Source: Zoroaster sp. YZ-2022
Taxonomy: Eukaryota; Echinodermata; Asteroidea; Forcipulatida; Zoroasteridae
DNA: 64,000 nt
NCBI GenBank assembly: GCA_029582265.1
Contig: CM055823.1
Coordinates: 310,001 to 374,000, forward strand
Direction of reading: 5' to 3'
Shown here: positions 1 through 11,899 of the stretch, in pieces
How the letters are laid out: each line of letters opens with the position of its first letter
Position numbering within the stretch: the first letter of the stretch is position 1
Notes under the pieces: generated by a model
Seen by the model: only the letters and a program-made list of their open reading frames with translations
The model's database searches: none
Told to the model about the DNA's origin: nothing
Translations under genes and position numbers: made by a program

Positions 1-599
1 AAAGAGGTACAAACAAGTACGAAAACAAAATGGTGGAGGTACACGACGACTCTCCGTATCTAAGACCTTGAGAAGTTCGGAACTTCTGCAGTAGTCCAAA
101 GGTTATTTTCAAGGATAATATTTCATCCAAAGGGAGACCTGGATGAATTTGAAACTCGAATTATGTGACTTCAGACATCGACAGTCTTTTGCTGGATGAA
201 ACTAACAGTGAGCAAAGTTGTACATAGTGAGACAAAAATGCCAATCTTGAGGTTTTATTCCAAGACAAAAGCCAAAAATACACAGGATGAACAAAAGCAA
301 ATAAAAAGCGGAAGAGGGTTCTAGTATAGTCTCTGGATGATTCAGCAGATGAATCAGCAGATGAGAAGGCTGCATACCAGATCCTGAATTACCATGGATA
401 AATATCAGCAAATGAAGTTTGAAATACCCTTCACAACAGACTTCAGTGAGACTTCATCACATATTCCTGTAATTCCGGTACTATAATAGATTATTTGATG
501 AGTTTTACACTCAACCAGTAGACTCAACCATCATGTTCGGGTCCACTGAAGTTCACTCGATACAGACTTGAATGCCAACACCATTCACGATGAAGCTTG

Positions 600-1640
600 G
601 CACAGCATATGAGGTTCTCTTAATAAGACGAGCAATGTAATTGTGGAAGATTTCATACAGGTGTTCTCAAATGACAGCATTTATGAAGGCAAAATACAGT
701 TCACATGATCCTTGTAAATGGCCGGTGAGGCTGGACAGGGTGTTGGCGTGTATAAAGATGCAATCACCCAATTTTTAGGGTGATTCATAACCAATTTACA
801 ACAGACGTGCTTCAACTTCAAAGTTCAGTGATTCGCCATGACTAACCTAGTGATGATACAGAGTGGCAGGCAGGTGGGGAGAATAATCGCAAAGGCTGGC
901 AAGACCAAGTAGCTTCAGTATCACTAGCCCCTCCATTTATGGAACAGCTAATATTTTTGGTGACCAAAGACCTTGACACCAAATCAGCCTTCATAGTAAC
1001 CTTCATCCCAAGCAGAGAAACAAGTAATTGAAAGTGCACTTCAGGAATTCCTTCAGAAAGTGAGAACCTTCATGGAGCAGACATCTTGAGAGTGAGAAGA
1101 CTGTTGTGAAAATACTGCCGTCCAAAGATAACTTGGACCATATCCTGTTTGAATTGGGACATATAACAATTCAAAGGCCCAAATTCGCTACTCGCTGATT
1201 GTATGTATCGTATGCTGACACCTGTTAGAGAAAAGTGTCCAGAGAGAAGAACTTTTTGACATCTATGAGGAATTACGACGACCTTCAGTAAAAAAGGTTG
1301 TTTCATGTTGAAATTTCCAACAGAGTGCAGTGCCACTCCAGCAAAGTATCTCTGCATACTTGAAGAGGTATGTAAGGTCTTTGGATGAGCGTACGTAACA
1401 AGCGTTTTTTGAGGTATTAGCCTGTCGGATGTACTCTCAACAAAGTATGTAACTGTTGTTTTCAGTGCCTTGGATGGTTTTCAGAGAAGACCCATTGGCC
1501 ATAAGATGTGGTGAAGATATGTGCTGGAGTTGCCTGTATCATAGTGACAGTTTTGCTAGATTTGAGGGCAAGAGTTTAATGAAATCTTAGATAGTGGTGT
1601 TTGGGTCCATGGACGGAATATAACTGATGATCAACAAGCA
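600..1640 (+). pseudogene. Degenerate HECT-like E3 ligase C-terminal region
   Basis: Reading the + strand through several frameshifts and stops gives scattered blocks that resemble the HECT-like C-terminal region of large invertebrate and fish gene families annotated as HECT or G2/M-phase E3 ligase-like. They are a GQGVGVYKDAI block near 733-770, a run reading LKRYVRSLDER near 1361-1395, an SALDGFQRRPIGH block near 1468-1502, and a C-terminal FNEILDSGVWV block near 1575-1607. No frame stays open for more than about 60 codons, and the catalytic cysteine region near 1500 is scrambled, so a working ligase is not encoded. Upstream sequence (1-600) may be more of the same gene but is too decayed to assign. 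The family call is from memory of the motif pattern and should be confirmed with a frameshift-tolerant search. Confidence 0.5.
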
Positions 1641-3318
1641 ATTTCTGCCAAGTGTAAGCCCTTGATGAGGTCCTGTATTAGCTAATTGTATTCTCTACCC
1701 ATAGTTTCAAACTTTCCTTTTCTCTTAATATTTGTACACTGCTGCTGCTGTGATGTCCATAGTGTTGCAAATGGGAACTTAGAACAATTACTTAAGCCTT
1801 GGGACAATTGCAGGGTTTTGGATGAAAGTAACCCTTAAAAAGTTGATGTGGGATATTATGCCAAGTTTGGTCCAGATTTTTGGTATTTTTATAATGTTTT
1901 TAATTATTCATTTCCATGTTATAGGACTTGCTGTTGTAATTACATACTGTGACAAGTGGCACAACATTATATTTTGGATGATTGCAGTATATGGGTTTAT
2001 CTCTTGCAAAAAAAGAAATGAGGATGAAATAAAATTAGCACCTTACAAGGCTCCATGTCCTCTTTGAAGATTTACAATTGTTCTGCTGTTTTCAGTTATT
2101 TCTCAGCTGTTTTTTGCAACTAATAACTAGGCGATACCCCAGTAAGTAAGAGACCTTACAATTTAATTCCATATTTGCAGGTTTGAAGAGACGTTTTTGA
2201 TGTAAATGTGTGACAATTTAAAATTTATTTGTTTACTAGAGGTTATCGGTTTTGCAGCAACAGTTTTGATAGGTTGTTTTGTAACTAAAACAAGGTTTTC
2301 ATTATTTACTGTAGAAAGCTTAGTTTTTACACTGCTAGAAAAAAAAAGTGGTTGAATATTTTTTTCTTTTCTTTTTTAATCTTCACACCAATTATTAACA
2401 AGACTTTTGAAATTGAATGTTTCCAAAACATAATAATTTCACATCAAAATTACTTTATTAAAAAGTTGCTGATATATGTAAATTAAACGATGTTATGGAT
2501 CCGCGGTGATTTGAAAACTTAATTGTTAAGTAAAATGAACCAGTTTGTATTTACACCATGTTTTTAACAACAAATGATGAACAATAGATCAACATGCATT
2601 TGTTTGTATTTATCAATTGTTTGGAATTTAGGGAGGTATTCAATCAAAGAATTCAAAATGGAAATCAGTTTTTCTTTCAACTATTCTTACATCCCACACA
2701 CGGAACTATTGAGGTGTCATCCAAATTTTGAGATCTTAATTAATTTATTTCAGGATGAAGACATCCTAATTGAGATAACGACATCAGTGCTGCTAACTTC
2801 CTGTGAATTTTTTTTGCCATCTTACGTGCATGTATACATACACACACTGGTGACAACGCTAAAACATTTGACATTGTAATTTTATACATATTTACATCCC
2901 AGATGAGATTAGCTTGGAAGTCAGGCAATCCAATGGTAATCTCAGGAGCTCCATACATTTGCAAAGAAAAGGACTGATGCTTCATGTAGGAAAAGTTGAT
3001 GCACCTACATATTAAGTATTACATTGTGGATGTTAACCGGCAGTGATGTATATGCGCAACTTATAAATGCACGCCATCTTTTGCCACTGATGAGTTGCTA
3101 ATCACTAGCCATATGGTATTTGCTTTATCTGAAGTCATTTATTTTTAATGGAGGACCCCTTTGTTAAACAGTTTACAAAAACACGCTATATATGTTGTAC
3201 AACCTTATCTTTATATTAAGTACTGAAAAGAGATGAGACAGTTTGAAGTTTAAAAGCTGAGAGTGAACAAGTATTATTTTTGTGTCTGCTTGTTTCCATA
3301 TCAACTTAAGTTTGGAAT
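1641..3318. other. No recognisable gene; AT-rich sequence
   Basis: Only short open frames occur here. One at 1822-2067 (+) is hydrophobic, with a stretch reading IFGIFIMFLIIHF, but it matches no family I recognise and has no clear splice context. No repeat or terminal inverted repeat was seen. Confidence 0.4.
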
Positions 3319-3675
3319 ATGCTCCTCCCTTTGAAACCCCCCAAAAATAATAATGGCAACATTATGACTGACATCTACGATGAACACATGGACAGTGATG
3401 GATATTTTCCCGCCATGGTCGATCAAGCTCTAAAAATTATCATTACGCGACCCGCCGCGGTGCGAAGAAGAAGAATTCTGGAGCTTATTCGACCCACGGC
3501 GAATCGGGCCTGTTATCCACTTCCAAACAAATACAACAGCGCGCGTATCACTGAGATTGGAACTACGGAGCTTGCAGGGGGTGCCATCCGACTTATAGAG
3601 ATTCTGTGTGTGAACACCATAATTGGTATAAATGAAGATATATTACATGACATTTATTATGTCGTAATCCGGTGA
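3319..3675 (+). other. Unrecognised 118-codon open frame
   Basis: An ATG-initiated open frame of 118 codons. The middle is basic (VRRRRILELIRP) and the C-terminal third is hydrophobic. I do not recognise a domain, and the stop lies in the dyad-motif repeat region that follows. It could be a chance open frame or a fragment of a decayed mobile element. No neighbouring exon supports it. Confidence 0.15.
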
Positions 3676-4100
3676 AAATTTTCTCCGGATGACGGACATC
3701 CTTTCAAGCAAATGTCGAATCTGTAAGGTTGTATATTTTGGGATATCAATATCCTCAAATTTCTCAATGTTTGACATTGTATAATCGCTGCGTGATCGTC
3801 GTGCCAATAGATTCTACAATAAATTAACTTCAGAAGTAATCATTCAAAATTTGAGGATATCTTCCCAAGATAATTTAACATTTGGGATATTGACATTCAA
3901 GTTTTAGGATGTCGTCATCCTGAGATAAAAACATAAAGGAAAATTGTCAACAGCTTAATTTGAGGGTGACAAATTAATGTGTACAAATGACCACAGAAAT
4001 GAGTTGACAACTTCCTTGAAAGGATGTTGTCATCCCAAGAAAATTTTCTCAAGCATGTCGACACATTTCCTGTAAGATGCCTTCATCCCAGGATATCAAC
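3668..4100. repeat. Dispersed degenerate dyad motifs (GGATRT...ATCC)
   Basis: At least six imperfect dyads recur at 50-100 bp spacing: near 3683-3702 (GGATGACGGACATCC), 3739-3758 (GGGATATCAATATCC), 3851-3868, 3908-3922 (GGATGTCGTCATCC), 4021-4036 (GGATGTTGTCATCC) and 4078-4092. Most are bordered by TTT/AAA. They look like either decayed subterminal repeats of a DNA transposon or clustered binding sites. No flanking terminal repeat was found. Confidence 0.4.
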
Positions 4101-5042
4101 AAGTCGGATGGCACCTTAAGAGCTCCGTACAATCTAGAAATTCTTCAGCATTGTTGCGCCTTAAGTCTTTCAAGAAGAGATGACAGAGAAATGTTCACAT
4201 GGCAATATTATTACAACTGTCTCCTGAATCATTATTCTGAGGTTCTTATTGATATAACGCCTTCGTCAGCGATTTGTGGCACTACTTGAATCTCTTCTTC
4301 GCCGCCTAGAGGATTTATTGCAAAGCGAACACATCTTTTGTCACACGGTGCTCGACCTTGAAAGTACACTGCTTTCGCGAGACTTCATAATTTGTCAGGT
4401 TGCACTGGTACGCTTAGGGTCTTCTGCTCCACTTTAACTTTGAGGAATGTTGTATATCACTGATGGTCATGGAAATGGGCCATACTGATTCCGAGATGGA
4501 GAAATACGATGGGCGTTCCACTTTTCTTTCACAACGAAAAGTGTCCAACTCCCCCTATGTAAACATTCATAAAAAGAAGACGTGAACGCAGCTCAACGTA
4601 ATTTCAGTTCACACCCAATCACACCTGAAATGATTATAATTATTCAATTAAATAGCCCCAAATTTAATTCCCTATCATTAAATGTTTATAAGTTATAGCA
4701 GTGTAATCACCCCCTTTTCGTCACCGGCTGTCCGATCGTGCACCCAAAAATCGGAAGCAATCTGTGCTAACGTCCACAAACTGGTGAAAAACGGATGCCT
4801 GGCTCAATCAGCACGGGTTTCCAAGGAGAGAAACAGAAGGATTTTTGTTTTTATGAATAATAGGTTTGCTTTTTTGTGTAAAGAAAAGTATCAGTGCTTA
4901 ATGCCTTGTCTTACATACATTATCTGGCAAGGAACGAAATTCGCCAAAGAAACCAATAAACCGGTGAAAAAAATTATTTTTTTATAAATGTATCAGAACC
5001 TTTCTATTTCAAGGGCTATACCATTACAAATACTCCAGATCC
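4101..5042. other. No gene recognised
   Basis: Short open frames only. The longest, 4682-4987 (+), has no recognisable domain and no convincing splice sites around it. Confidence 0.35.
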
Positions 5043-5860
5043 TTACCACTTGAATCTATATTTAAAAACAACAATTGGATCAATGAGATATCCAGAGGTA
5101 AATCTCCACTGAAGTGACCAGAGTCTTTTCAGTTCATGAAATACATTCAGCCAAACTGTGCACAATGTTTCCTGGTATGCTCCACCAAAACTCGATTCGT
5201 TGATTATTCGGACTGCTCCCAAGAAGGCAAATTCTTTCTCCTGCAAACGTATCGTCACCGTGTTCTTCTCAGAAACATTTGGATTTGTCAGAAATACGTT
5301 TGTGTTTTCAGTACGCAAATCTGCCCACTTATAAACCCTAGGGACATCTCTCATCTCTTTGCGGAACTTTAACCTGAATGTAATAACCTTAGCGATTACC
5401 TTTGGATCACTGCTTCGTTACGTAGAGCATCTAACCATAATAGTTGCCTGGAAAAGCCATCTATGCAACCATTAATGCATATTCAAAGGGCTTAGGTTTA
5501 ATGTCGTACGAGTCAATTATGCCAGATAAGAGAGTTCGAGCCTCTTCCTCGGTATACTCAGTTTTGCAGACCGTTTCCTTGCTCGATGTTGTACTCGTTA
5601 GAGATCTAACAGTCCCTAATGAATGACGAACACTTTCCTTGTCGATATGATACCATTAGTGGTAATACATTTAAATACATCCATCGATAACCAAGTGTAA
5701 CATTGGCCCGACTTTTGCAGTTCTTTCCTCAATAAAACAGGCAACATCTTTGCCACTGCTACATTGTGCCCGCGCGGCATCGAGTGTGCCCCTTTTCGCC
5801 GAAACAAACCTAAGTTCTCGTAACCTTCGATGAAGTGTGTTCGCTTGCTCATAAGAATGT
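5043..5860 (-). pseudogene. Integrase-core-domain (rve-like) protein, degenerate
   Basis: Reading the minus strand from about 5860 down to 5043 through at least three frameshifts gives blocks in the order expected for the single-copy integrase core proteins common in aquatic animal genomes. They are an N-terminal helical segment with ELQKSGQ and NGIISTR (around 5640-5750), a conserved block around an IDGFSRQLLWL sequence (about 5440-5500, first catalytic-type aspartate), a RDVPRVYKWADLRTENTNV block (5290-5354, second aspartate of the DDE set plus TEN), and a distal part with WLNVFHELK (5110-5160). Stops and frame changes rule out an intact protein. These proteins are integrase-like relatives of retroelement and Ginger-type transposases. 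Which group this copy belongs to cannot be told here. Confidence 0.55.
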
Positions 5861-5998
5861 CAGTGGTTTGCTAACAATGATGCCGTATTTCTAGAATAAT
5901 TGTAACCCAAATTGATAGCAAAACGAATAAATTGCTTGCATTCCGCACTCACGGTCGGTAGTGGCTTATCACCCTATCACTGAAAGCATGATAATGAA

Positions 5999-6312
5999 CA
6001 TGGAAATGATAATCCGTAATAACGGATTACTTAATCCGTAATAACGGATTACTGTCCGTGTAATAACGGATTACTAATCCCTGTAATAACGGATTACTAA
6101 TCCATAATAACGGATTAGCCTAATCCGTAATAACGGATTAGTAATTCGTAATAACAGATTACTAATCCGTAATAATCGAATTACTAATCATAAATAACGG
6201 ATTACTAATCCGTAATAACGGTTACTAATCCCGTAATAACGGTTTACTAATCCCGTAATAACGGGATTACTAATCTGTATTAACGGATTACTAATCCGTA
6301 ATAACGGATTGG
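5999..6312. repeat. Palindromic tandem repeat, CCGTAATAACGG core
   Basis: About 14 head-to-tail units of roughly 21-22 bp. Each contains AATCCGTAATAACGGATTA, which is itself a near-perfect dyad, so every unit can form a hairpin and adjacent units can pair in register. Units differ by scattered 1-2 base changes and indels. Nothing in it codes. Confidence 0.9.
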
Positions 6313-6918
6313 TAATATATACACTTAGAGTGGCACTAAATGGTCTTTCAGCGCTACTTCGGTTAACTTTAACGATGCATATTGCTGAACTTACAATGGG
6401 ACCCTTAACGTTACGAAAATGTCCGGCCCCTTACTATTTTCCGTTTGCTAGAAGCCATGTATGCTATCATATGAGAAAAGAATGCTCACCGGTTGCAGTT
6501 CAAATCAACTTATCATCCTCGTCGCCAATGTAATGGACACATTGTAATTATCAAATGAAAGGAATCGAGACGCACTCTGCTTTCCATGTCATTACTACTG
6601 AGGAATACAATAACTACACAACGTGTGTACTGTCTATAGGGCCGGGAGCTATATTATGTGCAACATCGTCGTTTAATTGAACTTCCGGTAACAAGTCGAA
6701 TATCATATCTGCATGTGTATTCTGTACAAGATATGGAGAGAATGTGACGAATAATGACGTGACTTGGTCACATAGTCCATGTGTTTTGTACACTGGATAC
6801 AAAACGCGCTATAAATGATGTCATGATGACGTCACAAGACATTCTAGGGCCAACAGGCTACATCTACAGTACCCATAAATGTATAACTGAAAAAGTTTGA
6901 TGAAAAGGGTGTAACTTC
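6313..6918. other. No gene recognised before the scaffold gap
   Basis: Unique-looking sequence running into the first N run. It has open frames of up to 75 codons with no recognised domain. Confidence 0.35.
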
Positions 6919-7418
6919 NNNNNNNNNNNNNNNNNNNNNNNNNNNNNNNNNNNNNNNNNNNNNNNNNNNNNNNNNNNNNNNNNNNNNNNNNNNNNNNNNN
7001 NNNNNNNNNNNNNNNNNNNNNNNNNNNNNNNNNNNNNNNNNNNNNNNNNNNNNNNNNNNNNNNNNNNNNNNNNNNNNNNNNNNNNNNNNNNNNNNNNNNN
7101 NNNNNNNNNNNNNNNNNNNNNNNNNNNNNNNNNNNNNNNNNNNNNNNNNNNNNNNNNNNNNNNNNNNNNNNNNNNNNNNNNNNNNNNNNNNNNNNNNNNN
7201 NNNNNNNNNNNNNNNNNNNNNNNNNNNNNNNNNNNNNNNNNNNNNNNNNNNNNNNNNNNNNNNNNNNNNNNNNNNNNNNNNNNNNNNNNNNNNNNNNNNN
7301 NNNNNNNNNNNNNNNNNNNNNNNNNNNNNNNNNNNNNNNNNNNNNNNNNNNNNNNNNNNNNNNNNNNNNNNNNNNNNNNNNNNNNNNNNNNNNNNNNNNN
7401 NNNNNNNNNNNNNNNNNN
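6919..7418. other. Assembly gap (500 N)
   Basis: Exactly 500 N, the conventional size for a gap of unknown length. Any open frame spanning it is an artefact. Confidence 0.99.
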
Positions 7419-7459
7419 CAAGTCGGAAGACCCCAAACGCACCGCTGTGAAGTTTAAGG

Positions 7460-8350
7460 AAATAATGGTACTGACCAGATATATATAAGTTCACCCGAGC
7501 ATCCCCTCGCATTCGGTAGGTGATCTTCCAGCAGCTGCTGCCGTGGTTTCCTTACGCTGCTGTTCGCGATCACTGGTGACGGCAGATATTTGAAACTTTT
7601 GTACGGGTTGTTTCGGAGAGATTTGGAAGCTTGTTTCAAGAGGTATTGGACGGTCAGTGAAGCGTAATAGTTTACAATGAATCGGTCGTGGTCGAGTGTT
7701 GCTATGGCTGCCTTGGCTTGTTGATCGGTGTGTCGGGTATCGTGGGCCCTTTCGATTTGGATCCATTGCCATTCTTCAGCTTCATATGAGACTCTAAAGA
7801 AATCTGACAGGAAATCCTCACAGGTGACTGGTCTCCCTCCTGATCCTCTGGAATGCCATGCAGGATGACGTTATTTCTGGCGGCTTCGTTTTGTATAGAT
7901 CACTGATTTGGGGATTCGAGACGCTGGATGTGGCGATGGTTGTCATCGGTAAGGCTGTTGACACTAGATGTTAGTGTGATTGACATTTGTCGGCCTACTC
8001 TTGACGCTCTAGGAACAGATCAGATTTCAGTTCTTCGATGTCTTTTCTGCTGATCGGTGACTTTATCGGGCAGCTTCTGTAGTCTGACTTCAATCCCAGT
8101 TGGTCAGGATCAGAATTGAATCTAGTGATTGAAGCGACCAAGTCAAGTTTCGTGTTGATGCTTGTGATGTCGACTCTGCAAGTACAAGCATGACAGCCAT
8201 CTGTGAACATGATCACTTTCGAGATGCCTGGGTAAGGTTGTTTCTTTATTTGTTTGTCCTTTTCTCTTGGATCTAATAGATTTGTTCATTTCTGGATGAT
8301 TCAGCCGCTGCTTGGAGACATTAGATGAGTGATTGATGGAAAAAGAAACC
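7460..8350 (-). mobile_element. LINE ORF1-like fragment (L1/Tx1 type), degenerate
   Basis: The minus strand gives the usual pieces of an L1-type ORF1 nucleic-acid-binding protein, in order but in different frames. There is a charged helical segment (8000-8215, with SRKDIEELKSDLFLERQ), an RRM-start block reading ARNNVILHGIPEDQ (near 7845-7890), and a C-terminal block with THRSTSQGSHSNTRPRPIHC, KLLRFTDR and then SPVIANSSVRKPRQQL (7500-7740). The last resembles the conserved AHR...RPRPIIVKF...R core. At least two frameshifts separate them. No ORF2 is seen on either side because the fragment is cut by the gap. It is a dead retrotransposon piece. Confidence 0.6.
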
Positions 8351-8439
8351 AAATATTACCCTATGCGTAAGTTAGTATAAATTTTGTTGAATTTACAGGA
8401 GCGCGAAATGACCGTGTCAGCTTTACGCCATGCAGTAGC
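8351..8439. other. Junction between LINE fragment and tandem array
   Basis: Short unique sequence. The first array unit begins abruptly around 8440 at the motif GGAACAGAACACACTG, part-way through the unit's intron portion. Confidence 0.5.
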
Positions 8440-11400
8440 ATACCATTGGAACAGAACACACTGTTAGACAAAGCAAAATAAACAATACTGCAAATTGCAT
8501 GGGTTACCTTTGTCAGCAGCAACCTGTGAACGATCCTCTCAACCTGGACCCATTTTCTGAGAATGGTTTGGCTGATTACCTGTGATGAGAGACATTACTT
8601 CTGTAAAACAAAATAGACATACATCCACAAGTTAAATTTGATTTGAAGCTTTGCATGATGGATTGGATATTGGTGTTGTTAGGTTTTTGGGTAACACCAT
8701 GTATAATAATCTCTTCTTGGAATAATTAGTGTGGTTCTGAAAATAACCTGTAGCGTAGTGAGGATAGTTAAAAGATGTTTTGAACAGTATGACTCTTGAA
8801 ACAGAACACACTGTTAGACAAAGCAAAATAAACAATACTGCAAATTGTATGGGTTACCTTTTTGTCAGCAGCAACCTCAGAACGATACCTCAACTCTGGA
8901 CCCATTTTCTGAGAATGGCTAGCTGAACACCTGTGAGAGACATTACTTCTGTAAAAACAAAATAGATATACACATCCACAAGTTAAATTTGGATTTGGAA
9001 GCTTTGCATGATGGATTGGATATTAAAAGGTTAGGTTTATGTGGGTAAACAATTCATGTGTAATAATCTCTTCTTGGAATAATTAGTGTGGTTCTGGAAA
9101 ATAACCTGTAAAGGGTGGGAGGATAGTTAGAAGCATGTTTTGAACAGTATGACTCTTGAAACAGAAACACACTGTTAGACAAAGCAAAATAAACAATACT
9201 GCAAATTGCATGGGGTTACCTTTTTGTAGGCAGCAACCCAGAATCGATACCTCAACTCTGGACCCATTTTTCTGGAGAATGGCTTGGCTGAACACCTGTG
9301 AGAGACATTACTCTGTAAAAACAAAATAGATATATATCCACAAGTTAAATTTGATTTGAAGCTTTGCATGATGGATTGGATATTAAAAGGTTAGGTTTAT
9401 GGGTAACACCATGTGTAATAATCTCTTCTTGAATAATTAGTGTGGTTCTGAAAATAACCTGTAGCGTAGTGAGGATAGTTAAAGATGTTTTGAACAGTAT
9501 GACTTTGAAACAGAACACACTTGTTAGACAAAGCAAAATAAAACAATACTGCAAATTGCATGGGTTACCTTTTGTCAGGGGCAGCAACCTGTGAACGATC
9601 TTCTCAACTCTGGACCCATTTTCTGAGAATGGCTTGGCTGGATTACTCTGTGAGAGACATTACTTCTGTAAAAACAAAATAGATATACATCCACAAGTTA
9701 AATTTGATTTGAAGCTTTGCATGATGGATTGGATATTAAAAGTTGTTAGTTTTATGGGTAACACCATGTGTAATAATCTCTTCTTGGAATAATTAGTGTG
9801 GTTCTGAAAAATAACCTGTAGCGTAGTGAGGATAGTTAGAAGATAAGCTTTTTAACAGTATGACTCTTGAAACAGAACAGTCACTTGTTAGACAAAGCAA
9901 AATAAACAATACTGCAAATTGTGCCATGGGTTACCTTGTCAGCAGCAAACCTGTGAACGATACTCTCAACTCTGGACCCATTTTTCTGAGAATGGCTTAG
10001 CTGAACACCTGTGAGACATTACTTGTAAAAAACAAAATAGATATAACATCCACAAGTTAAATTTGGATTTGAAGCTTTGCATGGATGGATTGGATATTAA
10101 AAAAAGTGTTAGGGTTTTATGGGTAACACCATGTGTAATAATCTCTTCTTGAATAATTAGTGGTTCTGAAAATAACCTGTAGCGAGTGAGGATAGTTAAA
10201 GATGTTTTGAACAGTATGACTCTTGAAACAGAACACACTGTTAGACAAAGCAAAATAAACAATACTGCAAATTGCATGGGTTACCTTTGTAAGCAGCAAC
10301 CTGTGAACGATACCTCAACTCTGGACCCATTTTCTGAGAATGGCTTGGCTGAACACCTGTGAGAGACATTACTTCTGTAAAAACAAAATAGATATATATC
10401 CACAAGTTAAATTTGATTTGAAGCTTTGCATGATGGATTGGATATTAAAAGGTTAGGTTTATGGGTAACACCATGTGTAATAATCTCTCCTTGGAATAAT
10501 TAGTGTGGTTCTGAAAAAAACCTGTAGCGTAGTGAGGATAGTTAAAGATGTTTTGAACAGTACTAGTATGACTCTTGAAACAGAACACACTGTTGAATAA
10601 AGCAAAATAAACAATACTGCAAATTTGCAGTATTGTTTATTTTGCTTTGTCTAACAGTGTGTTCTGTTTCAAGAGTAATTGCATGGGTTACCTTTTGTCA
10701 GCAGCAACCTGTGAACGATCTCTCAACTCTGGACCCATTTTCTGAGAATGGCTTGGCTGATCACCTGTGAGAGACACTTCTGTAAAACAAAATAGATATA
10801 CATCCACAAGTTAAATTTGATTTGAAGCTTTGCATGATGGATTGGATATTAAAAGGTTAGGTTTATGGGTAACACCATTGGAATAATTAGTGTCGTTCTG
10901 AAAATAACCTGTAGCGTAGTGAGGATAGTTAAAGATGTTTTGAACAGTATGACTCTTGAAACAGAACACACTGTTAGACAAAGCAAAATAAACAATACTG
11001 CAAATTGCATGGGTTACCTTTGTCAGCAGCAACCTGTGAACGATCTCTCAACTCTGGACCCATTTTCTGAGAATGGCTTGGCTGATCACCTGTGAGAGAC
11101 ATTACTTCTGTAAAAACAAAATAGATATACATCCAAGTTAAATTTGATTTGAAGCTTTGCATGATGGATTGGATATTAAAAGGTTAGGTTTATGGGTAAC
11201 ACCATGTGTAATAATCTCTTCTTGGAATAATTAGTGTGGTTCTGAAAATAACCTGTAGCGTAGTGAGGATAGTTAAAGATGTTTTGAACAGTATGACTCT
11301 TGAAACAGAACACACTGTTAGACAAAGCAAAATAAACAATACTGCAAATTGCATGGGTTACCTTTGTCAGCAGCAACCTGTGAACGATCTCTCAACTCTG

Positions 11401-11546
11401 GACCCATTTTCTGAGAATGGCTTGGCTGATCACCTGTGAGAGACATTACTTCTGTAAAAACAAAATAGATATACATCCAAGTTAAATTTGATTTGAAGCT
11501 TTGCATGATGGATTGGATATTAAAAGGTTAGGTTTATGGGTAACAC
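8440..11546 (-). repeat. Tandem array block 1: ~347 bp unit containing a 90 nt mini-exon (9 copies)
   Basis: Nine units of about 345-360 bp. Read on the minus strand, each holds about 257 bp of intron ending in a strong acceptor (TTTTGTTTTTACAG), a 90 nt phase 1/1 exon, and a donor (AAAG|GTAAC). For example, the exon at 11018-11107 matches base for base the single + strand copy at 49898-49987. The exon would add 30 residues (central part TGDQPSHSQKMGPELRDRS) without changing frame. Units between about 8800 and 10350 carry many 1-3 base indels, some inside the exon, while the last two units are clean. That pattern suggests consensus errors rather than old divergence. The block is cut at 11546 by a DNA transposon and resumes at 18202. 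Confidence 0.9.
10566..10675. repeat. Fold-back palindrome inside the array
   Basis: About 50 bp from the unit (ACTCTTGAAACAGAACACAC to AATACTGCAAA) is followed at once by its own reverse complement, after which the array continues in the original orientation. The two arms meet at about 10623-10626 with almost no spacer. It could be a real hairpin-capped duplication or a template-switch artefact in a read. Confidence 0.85.
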
Positions 11547-11899
11547 CCCAGTTAGCAATGGACGGTTGGTCCAACAGCGGTCCACCGGTGGCACCACCGT
11601 CGGGCCGCGGGTGGCTGCCGACAGCGGACCGCCAACAAAATGTCCGCCGGCAGTCCGTCGGTCCACCAGCGGCAACTAGGTGGCTACTGAGGCCCGATGG
11701 CGGACCGTTATAGCCGCTCTTTTACCAGTGGCTGCCGAGCGGTAGCCTCCGCTGGACCGACATCGGTCCGCCCACCGCAAACGGGCGGTTGCCACTGGCC
11801 GTCCGCTGGCTGAGACCTTATGGCGGTCCCTCAGATTACAATTGTATAACCAATCGGTTGCCGCCCTCTTCAGCCGCCAAATACCACCGCCCCCATAGT

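Noticed and set aside
6844..7512. Open frames across N runs (also 32079-32816)
   Set aside because: They consist of unknown bases.
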